Source: Candidatus Tayloriibacteriota bacterium
Lineage (GTDB): Bacteria; Patescibacteriota; Minisyncoccia; Phycocordibacterales; PALSA-1337
DNA: 8,343 bases
Direction: 5' to 3'
Assembly (NCBI GenBank): GCA_023269245.1
Contig: JAHFMB010000039.1
Coordinates: 1 to 8,343 of the forward strand
In this document: one piece after another, positions 5,807 through 8,343 of the stretch
Layout of the letters: each line of letters begins with the position of its first letter
Position numbering within the stretch: position 1 is the stretch's first letter
Notes under the pieces: model-generated
What the model was told of the DNA's origin: nothing
What the model saw: only the letters and a program-made list of their open reading frames with translations
The model's database searches: none
Position numbers and translations under genes: made by a program

Positions 5807-6289
5807 TCAAGATGATTTAGGAGACCTCACTTTCATGGGATGAACATGGGCCGCTATACCGATGGCTGCGGCGATGATCACGATGTTTTTGATAATGTAT
5901 TGGCCTTCAAGAGTTGGCGTCAAGAAACCTGACCAGGTGACTTCGGGAAGCAAAAAGAGTGGCATGATTGTGGTGAGCATATGGACAAAAAGAAGTGGTA
6001 TGACTATGCGCTCCATGCCGCGGATGAGAAAGAGGATGCCAATGATACATTCAAAAACGCCGAATGCCACCAGGAAGGTGTCAAAAGGCATAATGGGCAT
6101 AGTGTGTTCAAAGAGATTTTGCACCAACGGACTGGCGGGAGAGAGAGCCAGGATTTTGAGAATGCCAAACCAGAAAAAGACCATAAAAAGACCGATGCGC
6201 GCGACAGGAACGCTCAACTTTCTGAAAGCGTGGATGATCTCACTATCGAAGGTGCGCAAGAACATGCCTGTATTGTAGCGCGAAATCAT
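5807..6289 (-). CDS. DoxX/DUF417-like membrane protein
   Basis: 160 residues with four predicted helices (about 27-48, 70-90, 94-115, 131-149). RIGLFMVFFWFGILKILALSPASPLVQNL (31-59) and SGFLTPTLEGQYIIKNIVII (120-139) match the layout of the DoxX superfamily, best with the DUF417 branch (YkgB/RclC type): VFxWFGxxKF, then a loop, and a closing GRY(V/I)(L/I)K(D/N) helix. DoxX relatives are linked to thiosulfate:quinone oxidoreductase subunits, oxidative or chlorine stress membrane complexes, or terpenoid-like redox chemistry; this paralogue's job is unknown. The ATG at 6287-6289 has no Shine-Dalgarno; a second Met at residue 9 is an alternative. It leads a two-gene operon with the cohesin protein (5-nt gap, TGA stop) and is divergent from the ZIP gene. 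Confidence 0.8.
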   Translation of the reverse strand: MISRYNTGMFLRTFDSEIIHAFRKLSVPVARIGLFMVFFWFGILKILALSPASPLVQNLFEHTMPIMPFDTFLVAFGVFECIIGILFLIRGMERIVIPLLFVHMLTTIMPLFLLPEVTWSGFLTPTLEGQYIIKNIVIIAAAIGIAAHVHPMKVRSPKSS

Positions 6290-6311
6290 GATGTTGAAAA
6301 TTGGCTACATT

Positions 6312-6320
6312 TGCTAGAAT
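6312..6320 (+). promoter_or_regulatory. Extended -10 promoter of the ZIP gene in a 49-bp divergent gap
   Basis: TGC-TAGAAT is an extended -10 with 5/6 consensus; TTGAAA at 6294-6299 is a -35 candidate at 15-nt spacing. Initiation near 6327 gives about a 12-nt leader holding AGGA (6331-6334), 4 nt before ATG 6339. The opposite strand of the same gap must hold the DoxX promoter, but only a poor TATTCT is visible there. No metal-regulator palindrome is evident. Confidence 0.5.
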
Positions 6321-6338
6321 ATGGTTTCATAGGACTGT

Positions 6339-7079
6339 ATGCTATCTCCACTGCTTATATCAATACTGGCTTCCATTGCCGCTTTTGCGGGTGGTGCCAT
6401 TGCACTGCGCTTTAGGGATAAGTTGCATATTATACTCGGGCTTTCAGCGGGGGCAGTTCTCGGTGCCGCACTATTTGACCTTATTCCAGAGGCTGTGGAG
6501 ATTGGTGGAGGCGTATATTCAGTCGGAGAGGTATTGGCACTGACAGCTATCGGTTTTTTTGTATATCTGGTTATTGACCGCACATTCTCGCTTCATGCCC
6601 ATCACAATCATGATCATGATGCAGATGACCATGCCGCGGAGGCTCGGTCCTCAGGTGGATCACTCGGGGCAGCCAGTTTTTGTCTTCATAGTCTCATCGA
6701 TGGTGTTGCCATCGGTCTCGCATTCCAGGCGTCAAGCATTATTGGTGCGGTTGTTGCCATAGCGATCGTGGCACACCGCTTTTCCGATGGTATCAACACA
6801 GTTGGCGTCATCCTCAAGCATCGTGGTATCAATGCCTCGGTACGTGGTTGGTTGACTGCGGTCGCGATTGCGCCGATCGTGGGAACGCTCCTGACCTTCG
6901 TCTTTTCAGTATCAAGTTCAACATTGTCTGTCATCCTTGCCTTGTTTGCAGGTTTCTTTTTGTACATTGGTGCCAGCGATCTTATTCCCGAAGGACATCA
7001 TAGTCACTCAAAAATAATGACGACAATTATGACAATTCTGGGGGCATTGGTTTTGTATCTTATTGTTAGTGTAGCTTAG
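6339..7079 (+). CDS. ZIP-family metal ion transporter
   Basis: 246 residues, the normal size of bacterial ZIP (ZupT/GufA-like) carriers that bring zinc, iron or similar divalent cations into the cell. Eight helices can be traced. The metal site motifs are present: H117-SLID in helix 4 (HSLIDGVAIG) and H146-RFSD in helix 5 (HRFSDGINTVG), the family's paired HxxxD signatures. A His/Asp-rich cytoplasmic loop (HAHHNHDHDADDH, about 86-98) between helices 3 and 4 is typical and probably binds metal; a second short His cluster (EGHHSHS) is near residue 218. The start is ATG 6339, after an in-frame stop at 6330-6332. The stop TAG is directly followed by the inverted-repeat element. Which metal is carried cannot be read from the sequence. 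Confidence 0.95.
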   Translation: MLSPLLISILASIAAFAGGAIALRFRDKLHIILGLSAGAVLGAALFDLIPEAVEIGGGVYSVGEVLALTAIGFFVYLVIDRTFSLHAHHNHDHDADDHAAEARSSGGSLGAASFCLHSLIDGVAIGLAFQASSIIGAVVAIAIVAHRFSDGINTVGVILKHRGINASVRGWLTAVAIAPIVGTLLTFVFSVSSSTLSVILALFAGFFLYIGASDLIPEGHHSHSKIMTTIMTILGALVLYLIVSVA

Positions 7080-7080
7080 A

Positions 7081-7287
7081 GATGGCCCACAAGGTGTGCA
7101 GGGGTCTTTTTTTATATGCCTGCGGGACTTGCTCGTGAAATAGCGCGGGCATTTTGACGTAACCATCAGACAACCGACATCAAAATGCCCGGCAATTTCT
7201 ACTCGCTTCGGACAGGTCCTCAATGAGCACATTGACCTACTGGGTCGGCAATAAAAAAAGACCCCTGCACACCTTGTGGGCTACATC
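7081..7287. repeat. MITE-like or structured-RNA inverted-repeat element with perfect 31-bp arms
   Basis: Arms 7085-7115 and 7251-7281 are perfectly complementary over 31 bp; GATG (7081-7084) and CATC (7284-7287) extend the match across a 2-nt bulge. Both arms carry GGGGTC followed by T7 (left arm) or its complement (right arm). Inside are two smaller stems: 12 bp at 7146-7157/7180-7191 (22-nt loop) and a bulged 9-bp stem at 7214-7217 plus 7221-7225 with 7230-7238. The whole would fold as an outer helix closing a two-hairpin multiloop. It has no ORF of its own and no clear target-site duplication. It fills the gap from the ZIP stop to the NDH-2 promoter. It could be a non-autonomous mobile element, a structured RNA, or a long 3'-UTR hairpin. 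Confidence 0.8.
7146..7191. repeat. 12-bp inner hairpin of the element
   Basis: CGGGCATTTTGA (7146-7157) pairs perfectly with 7180-7191 around a 22-nt loop, and two further pairs can form inside after one mismatch. Its centre is offset about 15 nt from the centre of the outer arms, so it is a separate stem rather than part of one long palindrome, although the flanks show faint continuing symmetry. Confidence 0.75.
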
Positions 7288-7295
7288 ATTATTTA

Positions 7296-7304
7296 TGGTA
7301 AAAT
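7296..7304 (+). promoter_or_regulatory. Extended -10 promoter of the NADH dehydrogenase gene, predicted leaderless
   Basis: TGG-TAAAAT is an extended -10 (5/6) ending 7 nt before ATG 7312, so initiation falls at or one base before the start codon. A TTGTGG (7274-7279) inside the right arm of the inverted repeat could serve as a weak -35 at 19-nt spacing. No Shine-Dalgarno is possible in so short a leader. Confidence 0.55.
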
Positions 7305-7311
7305 AGTAGCA

Positions 7312-8343
7312 ATGTTGAAACCTCACATTGTCATCCTTGGCGCGGGCTTTGGCGGCACCTATGTCGCAAAAAAACTTATTCACAATGTTCAAAAAGGTAA
7401 GGTAGATGTCACCATCATAAGCCGTACCAACTATTTCCTCTTTACACCGCTTCTACACGAGGTTGCTACCGGCGCACTCTCACCAACTAGCGTCGCTGAA
7501 CCTCTCAGGGAGATTTTTGCCGGTACGGGCGTTCGTATTGCGCAGGGAACTATCGAATCCATCGATCGAACATCGCGCACAGTTAAGCTTTCTGGCAATG
7601 CTACTTCGTGTGATTTATCCTACGATTATCTTATTATCGCGACTGGTGCCGAGACGAATTACTACAATATTCCAGGTGCTGAAAAGTTCTCGTATGCTCT
7701 CAAAAATCTCGCTGATGCTGCACGCATTCGTTCGCAAATTATTGATTCCTTTGAACGCGCAATCTTGACTACTGATCAGGTTGAACGTGCTCGGCTACTC
7801 TCGTTTGTGGTTGTTGGTGGCGGGGCTACGGGTGTCGAGACGGCTGCTGAACTTGCTGAGTTTGTCCACGCGATGACTCGCCGGTACTACAATGGCGGAC
7901 AGGATTGTGACCCGATGGATCGTCGTATTTGTAGGCCGGAAGAAGTGAGCGTGTCACTTATTCATACAGGTCCCGAATTGCTTCAGATGTTCAAACCAGA
8001 GCTCCGTGAAGCTGCCCAAAAGCGTTTACGTCAGAACAAGATTAACATTCATGTGAATAGTACTGTTGCCGAGGTAACTGCCCAGGGAGTCAGATTGACT
8101 GCGGGCGAGATGGTCTCTGCTGCTACTGTCATATGGGCGGCGGGTGTCAAACCGATTATTCCACATTTTGAAGGAGTACAACCAGCTCTTGTCATGGGGC
8201 GCCTCGGAGTTGATGAGTTTTTCAGAGTCAACGGCGATGACCATATCTTCGCTCTTGGTGATACGGCGGGGTATGTTGATCGCGATATGCTTGCGAAGGA
8301 TCCGACAAAGACGGTTATGTTGCCGCAACTTGCTCAGGTGGCA
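7312..8343 (+). CDS. ndh: Type II NADH:quinone oxidoreductase (NDH-2), 3' end outside the window
   Basis: 344 open codons of a usual 400-430; the frame runs off the window. NDH-2 is a single-subunit flavoprotein on the inner face of the membrane that passes electrons from NADH to quinone without pumping protons. Seen here: the FAD-binding GAGFGG (10-15), the NFLFTPLLHEVATG-type segment (YFLFTPLLHEVATG, 41-54), a second dinucleotide fold VVVGGGATGVETAAELAEF (166-184), IWAAGVK (274-280), the FAD-contacting ALGDTA (314-319) and the start of the quinone-site motif LPQLAQVA (337-344). Residues 192-210 form a Cys-containing loop (GGQDCDPMDRRIC) in place of the usual shorter linker. It has a close extended -10 and no leader. 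It is the first gene after the inverted-repeat element. Confidence 0.95.
   Translation, partial: MLKPHIVILGAGFGGTYVAKKLIHNVQKGKVDVTIISRTNYFLFTPLLHEVATGALSPTSVAEPLREIFAGTGVRIAQGTIESIDRTSRTVKLSGNATSCDLSYDYLIIATGAETNYYNIPGAEKFSYALKNLADAARIRSQIIDSFERAILTTDQVERARLLSFVVVGGGATGVETAAELAEFVHAMTRRYYNGGQDCDPMDRRICRPEEVSVSLIHTGPELLQMFKPELREAAQKRLRQNKINIHVNSTVAEVTAQGVRLTAGEMVSAATVIWAAGVKPIIPHFEGVQPALVMGRLGVDEFFRVNGDDHIFALGDTAGYVDRDMLAKDPTKTVMLPQLAQVA

Noticed and set aside
5808..5810. TTG start for the cohesin protein
   Set aside because: It would overlap the upstream stop and adds only three residues before the ATG that begins a normal signal peptide.
5862..6278. 138-aa open frame on the plus strand
   Set aside because: It is antisense to the DoxX-like gene, Met/Lys/Arg-rich without motifs, and explained as a shadow of a membrane-protein gene.
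6686..6967. Minus-strand open frame inside the ZIP gene
   Set aside because: The plus-strand frame has full ZIP motifs across this range; the antisense frame has no motif.
7085..7115. Left arm as a simple intrinsic terminator of the ZIP gene
   Set aside because: T7 is present, but only a 4-bp CACA/TGTG stem can form in front of it locally; the strong pairing is with the distant right arm.
7081..7287. Integron attC site
   Set aside because: Size and imperfect symmetry are suggestive, but the conserved RYYYAAC/GTTRRRY ends are missing and the perfect 31-bp arms are unlike attC.
1..8343. Alternative genetic code with TGA as Gly (SR1/Gracilibacteria)
   Set aside because: TGA cleanly ends the DoxX-like gene and the 196-aa gene, and no recognised protein has an in-frame TGA.

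Overview
The window reads like a piece of a Patescibacteria/CPR (Parcubacteria-type) genome of moderate G+C. The pointers are a free-standing SWIB-domain protein, many small secreted or membrane proteins of unknown function, a single sortase beside a tiny surface protein, a cohesin/Ig-like membrane protein, short intergenic gaps, and very few Shine-Dalgarno sequences. TGA ends two genes (5807-5809 on the minus strand, 4416-4418 on the plus strand) and no recognised gene has an in-frame TGA, so the standard bacterial code fits. Lineage is inferred from gene content and protein style; no rRNA or tRNA gene is visible.

Layout. 1-2734 (+): the 3' part of a secreted protein; a DUF1761-type membrane protein; a 154-aa secreted, membrane-tailed, Tyr-rich protein with a VPSTG sorting-like signal; a strong hairpin; a membrane-anchored sortase; and a SWIB-domain protein. 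A bidirectional terminator (2754-2782) separates these from a convergent membrane-anchored coiled-coil/M15 (VanY-like) D,D-carboxypeptidase (2797-3693, -). Next, on +, come a 19-codon ORF with the window's only strong Shine-Dalgarno and a 4-nt ATGA overlap with an orphan 196-aa gene that ends at a strong terminator. 4497-6289 (-) is a two-gene operon: a DoxX/DUF417-like membrane protein, then a cohesin + Ig-like + transmembrane protein. A 49-bp divergent gap leads to a ZIP metal transporter (6339-7079, +). A ~200-bp inverted-repeat element (7081-7287) with perfect 31-bp arms follows, and then a type II NADH dehydrogenase that runs off the window (7312-8343, +).

How it fits together. Most genes act at the cell envelope: sortase and candidate substrate, peptidoglycan trimming, a surface protein with a cohesin domain, metal uptake, and membrane electron transfer. 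Three genes have extended -10 (TGN) promoters. In at least two genes (M15 peptidase, NDH-2) the -10 box sits 6-7 nt before the start codon, which predicts leaderless mRNAs. The items most worth a second look are the inverted-repeat element, the sortase/VPSTGAGG pair, and the coupled mini-ORF upstream of the orphan gene. No CRISPR array, transposase, prophage gene or obvious defence system is present.
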